Assembly (NCBI GenBank): GCA_052090825.1
Contig: JBQDBK010000006.1
Coordinates: 45,387-109,386 of the forward strand
DNA: 64,000 nt
Source of the DNA: JBQDBK01 sp052090825
GTDB taxonomy: Bacteria; Bacillota; Clostridia; Tissierellales; Peptoniphilaceae
Reading direction: 5' to 3'
Position 1 is the stretch's first letter. Every line of letters starts with the position of its first letter. Below, piece by piece: positions 53,528 to 62,211 of this stretch. The notes below the pieces were generated by a model. The model was not told the DNA's origin. It saw only the letters and a program-made list of their open reading frames with translations, and ran no database searches. A program made the position numbers and the translations under genes.

Positions 53528-53578
53528 GATTAAAAAATTATTAAATACTAAATTTTATACAGAAATGATGGAGGAATG

Positions 53579-54585
53579 ATGAAAAAATTACTTTTAATTG
53601 CAACTGGAGGGACTATAGCTTCAGAAAAAACTGAATTTGGCTTAAGTCCAAGAACAGACCCAAAGAATTTTTTAAATTATATACCTGAAGCTAAAGAATT
53701 AGCTAATATAGATGTAAAACAAGTTTTAAATATAGATTCTACCAATATAGAACCAGAGGATTGGATAAAAATTAGTAATGAAATCAAAAATAACTATGAA
53801 AAATATGATGGTTTTATAATTACTCATGGAACAGATACCTTAGCTTATACAGGTTCAGCATTATCATATTTAATTCAAAATTCAAATAAACCCATTATTT
53901 TAACAGGATCTCAAAAACCTATAACTGATTTAATAACTGATGCAAAAAAAATCTTATTGATTCAATAAGGTTTGCTACGGAAAAGGTAAGTGGAGTTTAT
54001 ATAGTATTTGATGGAAAGGCAATAATAGCAACAAGAGCAAAAAAATTAAGATCCAAGTCTTATTCAGCATTTGAATCAATAAATTATCCAGCTACTGCAT
54101 TTATTGATGGTAAAAGAGTTTTAAAATATGTTGAGAATAATACAAATAAAGATAAACTTTCTTTTTATGATAAATTGAACTCTAAAGTATTTTTATTAAA
54201 ATTAATTCCTGGTTTGGAACCTGAAATATTAGAATACATATCGGAACACTATGATGCTATAGTAATAGAATCATATGGAGTTGGTGGAGTTCCTTTTAAT
54301 GAAAAAAAAGATTTTAAAAAAGTTTTGAAAGAAATAACTAAAAAGGGTAAGATAGTAGTATTGGCAACACAAGTAATGTTAGAAGGATCTGATGCTTCAA
54401 CTTATGAAGTTGGTTTCAGTATAATAAAAGATTATAATGTATTAGAAGCCTATGATATGACAATAGAAGCAGTAGTTACTAAATTAATGTGGATATTAGC
54501 TATAAAAAAAGATTTTAAATCAGTAAAAAAATTATTTTATAAATCAGTAAATAAGGATATTTTATATGAATTAGAAGAGGAGTAA
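53579..54585 (+). CDS. L-asparaginase with a -1 frameshift in an A8 run
   Basis: The N-terminal half (to about 53951) has the type I asparaginase motifs IATGGTIASEK (nucleophile Thr) and ITHGTDTLAYTGSALSY. It then runs off into a stop at 53966-53968. The C-terminal half continues in the -1 frame: from the A run it reads KKNLIDSIRFATEKVSGVYI and goes on through FESINYPATAF, IESYGVGGVPF and VVLATQVMLEGSD to 54585. Zero-frame codons are GCA AAA AAA ATC, so the heptamer A-AAA-AAA (53944-53950) is a slippery site: a -1 slip, or one extra A in the mRNA or genome, gives an intact protein of about 335 residues. Start chosen at 53579 with GGAGG upstream. Confidence 0.8.
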
Positions 54586-54587
54586 AC

Positions 54588-54950
54588 ATGGGTCGTAAGA
54601 AGAAAAAATCTATAAATTTAGATAAAATTGTTTTAAGTGAAGAAGAGAAGATTGGAGCTAAGAAGAAAGCTTTATTAACTATTATTCTTAGTTTTTTATG
54701 GCCTATTACTTTAATTTTACTTTGGACAGAAGCTAGGCAAGTAATTAATCCTTTTTTATATTATCTGATTGTTTTTATTAGTGGTATAAATATTATTTTA
54801 ACTATCAATTATAGCAAAATAGAAATTGATAAATATAAGTATATGGCTTATTTAAAAAATAATAAAATAGGAAAAGTTGAAAAATTTTCTTCGGCTATAG
54901 CTATCGCTGAAACAATATTTATAATAGGAATGATAATAATTACTAGATAA
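54588..54950 (+). CDS. Small membrane protein, unknown function
   Basis: 120 residues. Basic N-terminus (MGRKKKKS), then three hydrophobic segments (about 30-47, 55-72, 100-118). No Cys and no motif. AGAGGAG precedes the ATG, which is 2 bases after the asparaginase stop, so it belongs to the same transcript and depends on that gene's readthrough or translation. Not recognised. Confidence 0.7.
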   Translation: MGRKKKKSINLDKIVLSEEEKIGAKKKALLTIILSFLWPITLILLWTEARQVINPFLYYLIVFISGINIILTINYSKIEIDKYKYMAYLKNNKIGKVEKFSSAIAIAETIFIIGMIIITR

Positions 54951-54953
54951 AAC

Positions 54954-54982
54954 TTTACAAAAAAATATTTTAGTGCTATTAT
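54954..54982 (+). promoter_or_regulatory. ctsR operon promoter
   Basis: TTTACA (54954-54959), a 17-base spacer and TATTAT (54977-54982), both one mismatch from consensus. Confidence 0.7.
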
Positions 54983-55021
54983 ACAAAGACAATAGTAATT
55001 AAAATATTTTTTTGCATTGAA

Positions 55022-55038
55022 AGACAAAGATGGTCAAA
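55022..55038 (+). promoter_or_regulatory. CtsR operator
   Basis: AGACAAA-GAT-GGTCAAA: two direct heptads with a 3-base spacer, the CtsR box pattern (second heptad perfect, first with one mismatch). It lies downstream of the promoter, ending just before the ribosome binding site. Confidence 0.8.
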
Positions 55039-55048
55039 GGGTGGTTGT

Positions 55049-55504
55049 ATGGCAAAATTATCTAACTTAATTGAAGATTTTCTGATTTCATTATTAGAAG
55101 ATGCAAATGGAACTTTAGAGATACAAAGATCACAAATTTCAGATAAATTTAATTGTGCTCCATCACAAATTAATTACGTTTTAACAACAAGATTTACACC
55201 TTATAAAGGATACTATGTTGAATCTAGGCGTGGGGGTGGAGGCTATATAAGAATAGTAAGAGTAGAATTTAAAAATAGAAATAGCTTTGAAAGAATATTT
55301 AATGAAGAAATTTCAGATGCTATAACAAAAGACAAAGCCGACCAAATTATAGATGAGTTGCTTGCTAACGAATATATAAGTAAGAGAGAAGCCGAAATAA
55401 TAAAAGTCACTTTAAGTGATAGGTCTATTGGACAGTCTGGGGAGATAAAAAATCAATTACGAGCCAATATATTAAAGAATATATTGCTTATTATTTTCAA
55501 ATAG
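55049..55504 (+). CDS. ctsR: Transcriptional repressor CtsR
   Basis: 151 residues. Represses class III heat-shock genes. The N-terminal winged helix ends in the wing VESRRGGGGYIRIVRV (about 53-68), which reads the operator and carries the Arg that McsB phosphorylates in Geobacillus. The C-terminal dimerisation domain has ITKDKADQIIDELLANEYISKREAEIIKVTLS. First gene of ctsR-mcsA-mcsB-clpC-radA, with its own operator. Confidence 0.95.
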   Translation: MAKLSNLIEDFLISLLEDANGTLEIQRSQISDKFNCAPSQINYVLTTRFTPYKGYYVESRRGGGGYIRIVRVEFKNRNSFERIFNEEISDAITKDKADQIIDELLANEYISKREAEIIKVTLSDRSIGQSGEIKNQLRANILKNILLIIFK

Positions 55505-55516
55505 GGGTGAAATGAG

Positions 55517-56032
55517 ATGATTTGTGATAATTGCAAAGAAAATGAAGCAATAATTTCTTACACTAAAATGATAGGAAATGAAGTAGAAGAAGTTCATTTA
55601 TGTGCTAAATGTGCAGAAATTAAGATGAGAAAAGATTTAGTATTTAATAACATAGTAAATGATAAAGTGGAAAGTTTCTTAAAAGAACTTTTTAAATTAT
55701 CAGGCAAATCACAAGATGGAATAAATAAAAAGTCTTGTAGCGTTTGCGGAACAAATTTTAAAGATTTAGAAAAAAATTCACTAGGATGCGAACATTGTTA
55801 TGAAGAATTTAAAGAAGAAATAGAGAGTATGATTTTAAGTTTTAAATCATCATCAAAACATAGAGGTAAAATACCTATAAGTGCAGGTAAAGAAGCTTTT
55901 ATAAAAAGAGAAAAAGAAGAACTTATAAATAAGCTTTCAGTGGCCATAGAACTTGAAGAATATGAAGAGGCTGCTCTTATTAGAGATAAGATAAAGGAGT
56001 TAAAAAAATTTAATGAGCATAATAAAATATAG
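55517..56032 (+). CDS. mcsA: McsA, zinc-finger activator of McsB
   Basis: 171 residues. Four CxxC pairs: CDNC, CAKC, CSVC and CEHC, followed by the HRGKIP motif and a C-terminal UVR coiled coil (KEELINKLSVAIELEEYEEAALIRDKIKELKK). In Bacillus and Staphylococcus McsA activates the McsB kinase and helps deliver substrates to ClpC. It looks intact. The end overlaps the mcsB start by 20 bases. Confidence 0.93.
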   Translation: MICDNCKENEAIISYTKMIGNEVEEVHLCAKCAEIKMRKDLVFNNIVNDKVESFLKELFKLSGKSQDGINKKSCSVCGTNFKDLEKNSLGCEHCYEEFKEEIESMILSFKSSSKHRGKIPISAGKEAFIKREKEELINKLSVAIELEEYEEAALIRDKIKELKKFNEHNKI

Positions 56033-56996
56033 CGAGCTCAAACTTAATAGAAATATAAAAGGATTTAAATTTCCTAATAAACTAAATAGTGAAGAAGCTA
56101 AAAATCTTATAGATAAATTAAGTGGGATTTTAAAAGAAAGTGGCTATAAATTTTATCCAACTAAAAACATGACTTCATTAGAAAAGCTAAAATTATATGA
56201 AGAAAATATATCTAGCGGAGATATTTTTAAAAATGAAAGCATTAGTGGAGTTTATATGAAAGAGGATTCTGATGAGCCTGTTATAAGAATAAATGGTAGC
56301 GATCATATAGAGATTTCAAAAACAGCTAAGAAATTAAATTTGAAAGAGACTTATGCTGAATTATCAAATATTGATGATATTTTAGATGAGCAATTATTAT
56401 ATTCCTTTAGAGATGATTTTGGATTTTTAACTTCAAATCCTAATAACTGTGGAAATGGGTTAATAGCAGAAGTTTATCTTCATTTACCAGCCACAACTTA
56501 CTTTGGGAATACATCTTTAATAAATGGATTGAATAGATTAGGATATAAAGTAAGTACACTAGATTCAGAAAGAGGAAATAATCTAGGCTCTATATATAAA
56601 ATTTCACCAGAAAGAAATATAGGAATTGATGAATGGGACTATTTAGAAAAATTATCAAATGTATTAAAGGAGATTATAGATATAGAAGAACAGAATAGAA
56701 AGACCTTATATTTAGATAATATAATAGACTTAGAAGATATTGTAAACAGAGCATTTGGAATTTTAAAATATTGTAGAAAAATAGAAGAAGAAGAAATGAT
56801 TAATAGAATTAGTGATATATTCTTAGGAATTGAATTAAGTATTTTGAAACCTAAAAAAGATTTAGACTTAATGGATACTATTAATGAATTTAGGAATGGT
56901 CATTTACAAGTAGAAAAAGGATCTTTACTTGATGGGAAGACAAGAAATATCCTTAGAGCAAATAAAATAAGAAAGATGATTAAGGAGGTCTTTTAA
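56013..56996 (+). CDS. mcsB: McsB-like protein, catalytically degenerate (pseudo-arginine-kinase)
   Basis: 327 residues in the McsB position and alignable over its length, but without the N-terminal 25 residues and without the active site. Compared with Bacillus McsB: SSRIRLARN has become YSELKLNRN (residues 6-14), NEEDHIRIQ has become NGSDHIEIS (both Glu and the Arg lost), TSCPTNVGTGLRAS has become TSNPNNCGNGLIAE (Cys and Arg lost), and the ERDIRRAALIRERL end has become KTRNILRANKIRKM. Protein arginine kinase activity is therefore not expected. The fold, operon position and overlap with mcsA suggest it persists as an adaptor or regulator. Confidence 0.85.
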   Translation: MSIIKYSELKLNRNIKGFKFPNKLNSEEAKNLIDKLSGILKESGYKFYPTKNMTSLEKLKLYEENISSGDIFKNESISGVYMKEDSDEPVIRINGSDHIEISKTAKKLNLKETYAELSNIDDILDEQLLYSFRDDFGFLTSNPNNCGNGLIAEVYLHLPATTYFGNTSLINGLNRLGYKVSTLDSERGNNLGSIYKISPERNIGIDEWDYLEKLSNVLKEIIDIEEQNRKTLYLDNIIDLEDIVNRAFGILKYCRKIEEEEMINRISDIFLGIELSILKPKKDLDLMDTINEFRNGHLQVEKGSLLDGKTRNILRANKIRKMIKEVF

Positions 56997-56999
56997 AGT

Positions 57000-59438
57000 A
57001 TGAATGTATTTGGAAGATTTACACAAAAAGCCCAAAAAGCAATACTTTTAGCTCAAGCTGAAGCTAGAGAAGCTAAAGTAAATTATATAGGTTCAGAACA
57101 TATATTGTTAGGAATCATGAAAGAAGGAACTGGTAATGGTTTTAAGATTTTAAATAATCTTGGATTAAATTATGAAAATTTAAAAATTGCAACATATGAA
57201 GTTGTAAGCAGAGGAACAGAAGTAATTAATTCAAATTTAATATATACTCCAAGAACAAAAAGAATTTTTGAACTTGCTTTTGAATCTGCTAAAGAAGATG
57301 GTCTTGATTATGTTGGCACAGATCATATTTTGTTAGGCTTATTAAGAGAAGGAAAGGGAATAGCCTTATTAGTATTACAAAGGATAGGTATTGATTCTGC
57401 AGCTCTTGAAGAAGTTATTATGAATACTGAAGTAGATGATGAAGATTCAGAAGAAGATAAAAAATCTGAAGTTTTAGATAAATATACTATAAATTTAAAT
57501 GCAAAAGCTGAAGAAGGTAAAATCGACCCTATAATAGGAAGAACTGAAGAGATAGAAAGGATAATTCAAGTTTTATCAAGAAGAAGAAAAAATAATCCTG
57601 TTTTAGTTGGAGAACCCGGAGTAGGTAAAACAGCCATTGCTGAAGGCTTAGCTATGAGAATTACAGAAGGTCAAGTACCAGATATAATTGCAAATAAAGT
57701 AATTAGAACCTTAGATGTTTCTGGTCTTATAGCTGGGGCTAAGTATAGAGGAGATTTTGAAGAGAGATTAAAAGCTGTTTTAAATGAAACAATAAAAGAT
57801 GGTAATATTATTTTATTTATTGATGAGATGCATGTTATTATAGGGGCTGGTGCAGCTGAAGGTGCGATGGATGCTTCTAATATCTTAAAGCCTATGCTAA
57901 CTAGAGGTGAACTTCAAATAATTGGAGCAACTACAATTAATGAATACAGAAGTAGGATAGAAAAAGATTCTGCTTTTGAAAGAAGATTAATGCCTATTAT
58001 GGTAAAAGAACCTTCAATAGAAGATGCTATTGAGATAATAAGAGGGCTTAGAGAAAAATATGAAGATCATCATGAAGTTACAATAACAGACGAAGCAATA
58101 CAAGCTGCTGTTAAGTTATCGGATAGGTATTTAAACGATAGATTTTTACCGGATAAAGCTATAGATTTAATAGACGAAGCTTCTTCTAAAATAAAAATAA
58201 AATTATATGATAGTCCTAAATTCAAGGAAGAGTATGAAGAAAAATTAAATGAAATAGAAATAGATAAAGAGAAAGCTATTAATGAGCAAAATTATGAGCT
58301 TGCAGCATCTTTAAGAGATAAAGAGAAAGCTTTAAAGCATGAATATGAAGAGAAACTAATAGAATATAAAGAAAAACAAAAACGTGAAAAAATAACTTAT
58401 GAAGAGATAGCTGAAATAGTTTCAAATTGGAGCAAAGTTCCAGTTGCTAAAATGGATGAACAAGAAACAGCTAAATTAGTTAATCTTGAAGAAAGAATAA
58501 AAACAAGAGTAAAGGGCCAAGATGATGCTGTAGATTCTCTAGCAAAATCAATTAAAAGAGCTAGGATAGGACTTAAAGATCCAAATAAACCAATGGGTTC
58601 TTTTATTTTTGTCGGACCAACAGGTGTTGGTAAGACTTTCTTAGCAAAAACATTAGCAAATGAATTATTTGGCAGTGAAGAGAATATGTTAAGAATAGAT
58701 ATGTCAGAATATATGGAAAAACATACAGTTTCTAGATTAGTAGGTTCCCCTCCAGGATATGTAGGATATGATGAAGGTGGACAATTAACAGATGCAGTAA
58801 GATCTAACCCATATTCAGTAGTTTTATTTGATGAGATTGAAAAAGCTCACCCAGATGTATTTAATATTTTACTTCAAATATTAGATGATGGAAGACTTAC
58901 AGATTCAAAAGGAAGAACAGTAAGTTTTAAAGATACTGTAATTATAATGACATCTAATGCTGGAGCTAGTAGTTTAAAAAATAAATCTACTATAGGTTTT
59001 TCAAATGGGGATAACAGTAAAAAAGAATATGAAAAAATGAAAGATATTATAAATAAGGAATTAAAAGTAATATTTAAGCCAGAATTTTTAAATAGACTAG
59101 ATGAAGTAATAGTATTTAATGAGCTTTCTAAAAATGAAGTAAGAAGTATAGTTTCAAACCTTATTGAAAATCTAAAAGATAGATTATTTGAGTTAGGAAT
59201 TAATGCGTCTTTTACAGATAAAGTTGAAAAATATATTGTTACAAAGGGTTATGATAAAGAATTTGGAGCAAGACCTATTGAAAGAGCAATTAGAAATTAT
59301 ATAGAAGATGAACTTGCTCAAAAGATGTTAGAAGGTGAGTTTAAGAAAGGCGATAATATTGAAGTAGATTTCAATAGAAAATTAATAGTCAAATTAATCG
59401 GAAGTAAAAATGAAGAAAAAAACAGAGTACAAGTGTAA
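57000..59438 (+). CDS. clpC: ClpC, AAA+ chaperone of the Clp protease
   Basis: 812 residues. N domain with two repeats (FGRFTQKAQKAILLAQAEA and TPRTKRIFELAFESA), AAA-1 Walker A GEPGVGKTAIAEG, a UVR/M-domain (DKEKAINEQNYELAASLRDKEKAL), AAA-2 Walker A GPTGVGKTFLAK with VGSPPGYVGYDEGG. The phosphoarginine-docking positions are in NYIGSEHILLG (Glu33, kept) and DYVGTDHILLG (Asp, about residue 108, where Glu is usual). AAGGAGGT lies 10 bases before the ATG. It works with ClpP, encoded elsewhere. Confidence 0.95.
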   Translation: MNVFGRFTQKAQKAILLAQAEAREAKVNYIGSEHILLGIMKEGTGNGFKILNNLGLNYENLKIATYEVVSRGTEVINSNLIYTPRTKRIFELAFESAKEDGLDYVGTDHILLGLLREGKGIALLVLQRIGIDSAALEEVIMNTEVDDEDSEEDKKSEVLDKYTINLNAKAEEGKIDPIIGRTEEIERIIQVLSRRRKNNPVLVGEPGVGKTAIAEGLAMRITEGQVPDIIANKVIRTLDVSGLIAGAKYRGDFEERLKAVLNETIKDGNIILFIDEMHVIIGAGAAEGAMDASNILKPMLTRGELQIIGATTINEYRSRIEKDSAFERRLMPIMVKEPSIEDAIEIIRGLREKYEDHHEVTITDEAIQAAVKLSDRYLNDRFLPDKAIDLIDEASSKIKIKLYDSPKFKEEYEEKLNEIEIDKEKAINEQNYELAASLRDKEKALKHEYEEKLIEYKEKQKREKITYEEIAEIVSNWSKVPVAKMDEQETAKLVNLEERIKTRVKGQDDAVDSLAKSIKRARIGLKDPNKPMGSFIFVGPTGVGKTFLAKTLANELFGSEENMLRIDMSEYMEKHTVSRLVGSPPGYVGYDEGGQLTDAVRSNPYSVVLFDEIEKAHPDVFNILLQILDDGRLTDSKGRTVSFKDTVIIMTSNAGASSLKNKSTIGFSNGDNSKKEYEKMKDIINKELKVIFKPEFLNRLDEVIVFNELSKNEVRSIVSNLIENLKDRLFELGINASFTDKVEKYIVTKGYDKEFGARPIERAIRNYIEDELAQKMLEGEFKKGDNIEVDFNRKLIVKLIGSKNEEKNRVQV

Positions 59439-60780
59439 GTCTTGTGGATATGTATCATCTGGATATTTTGGAAAATGCCCTTTTTGTGGAGAGTGGAATA
59501 CTTTAGAAGAGGTTAATCTATCTAATAGCTCTAAGCTAAATAAAAAAGCTGGTGAGAAAAAATCCACTTCGAAAAAATTAAAAGATATTAAAGCTCAAAA
59601 TTCTTTTAGGCTTAAAAGTAATATTGAGGAATTCAACAGGGTTATGGGGGGTGGAATTGTAAGAGATTCTATCTCTATAATCACTGCAAAGCCTGGTGCG
59701 GGTAAATCTACCTTACTTTTGCAAGTGGCAAATGATTTAGCTAATGATAACTATAAAGTTTTATACGCTTCTGGAGAAGAATCTGAAGCTCAAATAAAGA
59801 ATAGAGCCAATAGGATAACAGACAATATATCTGATAATATTTTTGTTTATTCTGACAACACTATGAATAATGTGTTAGAAGAAGTGGAAAATATTGATCC
59901 AGACCTAATAATAATAGATTCTATTCAGACTTTTGTTTTAAAAGAAATACAATCAAGGGCTGGAAGTCCAACTCAAGTTATGGAATGCGCATATAAGATG
60001 GTAGAAATAGCTAAGAATCCTCAAAGACCAAGAATAGTTTTTTTAGTGGGACAGATGACTAAGGAGGATGAATTAGCTGGAGTTAGAGCCTTAGAACATT
60101 TAGTTGATACTGTATTAATAATAGAAAATGATTCCAATGAAGAACTTAGGAGCCTTTTAACAAGTAAAAACAGATATGGTTCAACAGGAGAAATGGGATT
60201 TTTCTTAATGACAGAGAAGGGGCTAAAATCATTAGATAACCCATCTGAATACTTTATGACCTATAGAGAAAGTGGTTCTGAGTTGCCAGGTTCAGCTTTA
60301 AGTGTTATAAGAGAAGGAACTAGACCTATAATTTTAGAAATAGAAGCTTTAAGTAGCCATAGTTTTTTGCCCTATCCATCTAGAGTTTCTGAATGTATGA
60401 GAAGGGAACATTTAAATACTTTAATTTCTATTTTGGAAGAAAGAGCTAATCTTAAATTAATTACTAAAAATGTTGTAGTTAAAACTACAGGTGGTATAAA
60501 ATTAAAAGAAACAGCATCTAATTTAGCGGTTATGATAAGTATATATTCCTCAGCTAAAAATATTCCCATTGATACAAGTACAGTTTTCATTGCTGATGTA
60601 GGTCTTACCGGAGAACTTAAAAATGTTCCATCTCTAGAACTTAGACTAAAAGAATCAGAAAGAATGGGATTTAAAAGAGCTTTTATACCCTATGACAATA
60701 GCATAGAGAAAAAAACTTTTAAAACTTTAGATTTAATAAAGTGTAAAACTATATTAGATGTTATAAACAATTTTAATTAG
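59410..60780 (+). CDS. radA: DNA repair protein RadA (Sms)
   Basis: 456 residues. N-terminal zinc finger CKSCGYVSSGYFGKCPFCGEW, RecA-like core with Walker A AKPGAGKSTLLLQ, the RadA motif SKNRYGSTGEMGFF (KNRFG in most, here KNRYG) and a Lon-protease-like C-terminal domain (KTTGGIKLKETASNLAV, VGLTGELKNVPSLELRLKE). Drives branch migration in recombination. It overlaps clpC by 29 bases and ends the stress operon, the usual clpC-radA order. Confidence 0.94.
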   Translation: MKKKTEYKCKSCGYVSSGYFGKCPFCGEWNTLEEVNLSNSSKLNKKAGEKKSTSKKLKDIKAQNSFRLKSNIEEFNRVMGGGIVRDSISIITAKPGAGKSTLLLQVANDLANDNYKVLYASGEESEAQIKNRANRITDNISDNIFVYSDNTMNNVLEEVENIDPDLIIIDSIQTFVLKEIQSRAGSPTQVMECAYKMVEIAKNPQRPRIVFLVGQMTKEDELAGVRALEHLVDTVLIIENDSNEELRSLLTSKNRYGSTGEMGFFLMTEKGLKSLDNPSEYFMTYRESGSELPGSALSVIREGTRPIILEIEALSSHSFLPYPSRVSECMRREHLNTLISILEERANLKLITKNVVVKTTGGIKLKETASNLAVMISIYSSAKNIPIDTSTVFIADVGLTGELKNVPSLELRLKESERMGFKRAFIPYDNSIEKKTFKTLDLIKCKTILDVINNFN

Positions 60781-60850
60781 GACTAAGTGGTCCTAATTAA
60801 AATTGTTTAAAAAGATACTAGAAATCAATAGGATATCTAGTATCTTTTTT
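60765..60850 (+). terminator. Double hairpin ending the ctsR-radA operon
   Basis: First a perfect 19-bp stem (60765-60783 with 60790-60808) covering the radA stop, then AAAGATACTAGA (60811-60822) with 60836-60847 and a T tract to 60850. The second is the terminator proper. Confidence 0.88.
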
Positions 60851-61000
60851 CTATTTTAAGGGGAAAATAAAGAGATATGTAGTTCAAATTTCATTTCATT
60901 AATAAATTTTCTAAAAGTTTTCATAAAAATATAAAATCAAGGAATTTTTTCTGGGTTTGTTTTAGGTATAAATTAGGAATATAAATACTAATTTTTCTTC

Positions 61001-61030
61001 TTGTAAAAGCTTGTATTTAGAACTTATAAT
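61001..61030 (+). promoter_or_regulatory. tdk promoter
   Basis: TTGTAA (61001-61006), an 18-base spacer and TATAAT (61025-61030), ahead of GGGAGGTAATT and the tdk start. Confidence 0.7.
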
Positions 61031-61051
61031 ATAAAGAACAGGGAGGTAATT

Positions 61052-61654
61052 ATGCATCAATATAAAGGTAGATTAATTGTACACACAGGTTCTATGTTTA
61101 GTGGGAAAACATCAAGTTTAGAAAAAGAAATGAAAAGATTTAATATAGCTGGTTATAGAACTTGTGCATTCAAACCATCCGTAGATACTAGAAATCCTAA
61201 AGAAAAAATAGTTACACATGATAATATATCATTTAAAGCTATTATGGTAGATAATATTTATGAGATAGTTGATTATATGAACAAAAATGATTTTGATGTC
61301 ATTGGAATAGATGAAGTTCAATTTTTAGGGGGTAAAAAAGAAGATATTTTAAATGAAATAGAATATTTTTTAAATGAAGACAAGACTGTTGTAATTGCGG
61401 GATTGGATATGGACTTTTCAGCTGAACCTTTTGAAATAGTTAAAGAATTAATGGCAAGGGCGGATTATTTAACAAAACACCATGCAGTATGTTCATCTTG
61501 TGGGGTAGACGCTTGGGTGTCTCATAGGAAAATACCTTCTAAAAAAAGGATTGTTATAGGGGCTGATGAGGAATACGAACCTTTATGTAGAAGTTGTTAT
61601 AACAAAATTATAGAAAAAGAAAAGAAACATAAACAAGATAGTTTTTTAAAATAA
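61052..61654 (+). CDS. tdk: Thymidine kinase
   Basis: 200 residues, usual length for the type II (TK1-like) enzyme. P loop GSMFSGKTSSL (about residues 11-21), DEVQFL (Walker B), the lasso/thymidine pocket GLDMDFSAEPF, and a zinc site of four Cys (CSSCG, CRSC). Salvages thymidine to dTMP. Followed at 15 bases by the thioesterase gene. Confidence 0.95.
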   Translation: MHQYKGRLIVHTGSMFSGKTSSLEKEMKRFNIAGYRTCAFKPSVDTRNPKEKIVTHDNISFKAIMVDNIYEIVDYMNKNDFDVIGIDEVQFLGGKKEDILNEIEYFLNEDKTVVIAGLDMDFSAEPFEIVKELMARADYLTKHHAVCSSCGVDAWVSHRKIPSKKRIVIGADEEYEPLCRSCYNKIIEKEKKHKQDSFLK

Positions 61655-61669
61655 TATAAGGAGAATAAA

Positions 61670-62188
61670 TTGAAAAATAATACGGATAAGATATATAAAA
61701 AAGTATCTGATAGCAAAACTATATTTACTCATGCAACACTACCCACAGATTTAAATGAAGGTGGGACTGTATATGGAGCTAGACTTTTGGAATGGGCTGA
61801 TAATTTATCTGGAGCTGTAGCAATAAGACATAGACGTGGAGGAGTAACAACAGCTTCTTTTGATAATTTTGACTTCATTAAACCCATAAGACTTGGAGAT
61901 ATTATTCATGGAGAAGCCTATATATCTGGAGTTGGCAAAAAATCTATGGAAATTTTCGTAAAGTTTATAAGTGAAGATTCTTTAAGTGGGGAAAAATATC
62001 TTGCTTCGATGGGATTTATAACTTACGCGGCTTTAAACCTTAAAGAAGGAGAAGAAGTAGCGGGAATTATTGGAGAAAGTCAAGAAGAAATTGAAATAAT
62101 AGAAGGATATGAGGAGAGAAAAGCTATAATCGTAGAGAAATTAAATAGGGTAGGAAAATTAAAAAGTATTATAGATTTTGATTTCTAA
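61670..62188 (+). CDS. Hotdog-fold acyl-CoA thioesterase
   Basis: 172 residues. TTG start with AAGGAGAATAAA upstream. A single hotdog domain with THATLPTDLNEGGTVYGARLLEWADN (the catalytic Asn/Asp-Gly helix of the YciA/cytosolic acyl-CoA hydrolase group), ASFDNFDFIKPIRLGDIIHGEAYIS and a long acidic C-terminal tail. Hydrolyses acyl-CoA to free acid and CoA; chain-length preference unknown. Confidence 0.9.
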   Translation: MKNNTDKIYKKVSDSKTIFTHATLPTDLNEGGTVYGARLLEWADNLSGAVAIRHRRGGVTTASFDNFDFIKPIRLGDIIHGEAYISGVGKKSMEIFVKFISEDSLSGEKYLASMGFITYAALNLKEGEEVAGIIGESQEEIEIIEGYEERKAIIVEKLNRVGKLKSIIDFDF

Positions 62189-62211
62189 AATTATTTTAAA
62201 GGAAAATTATA

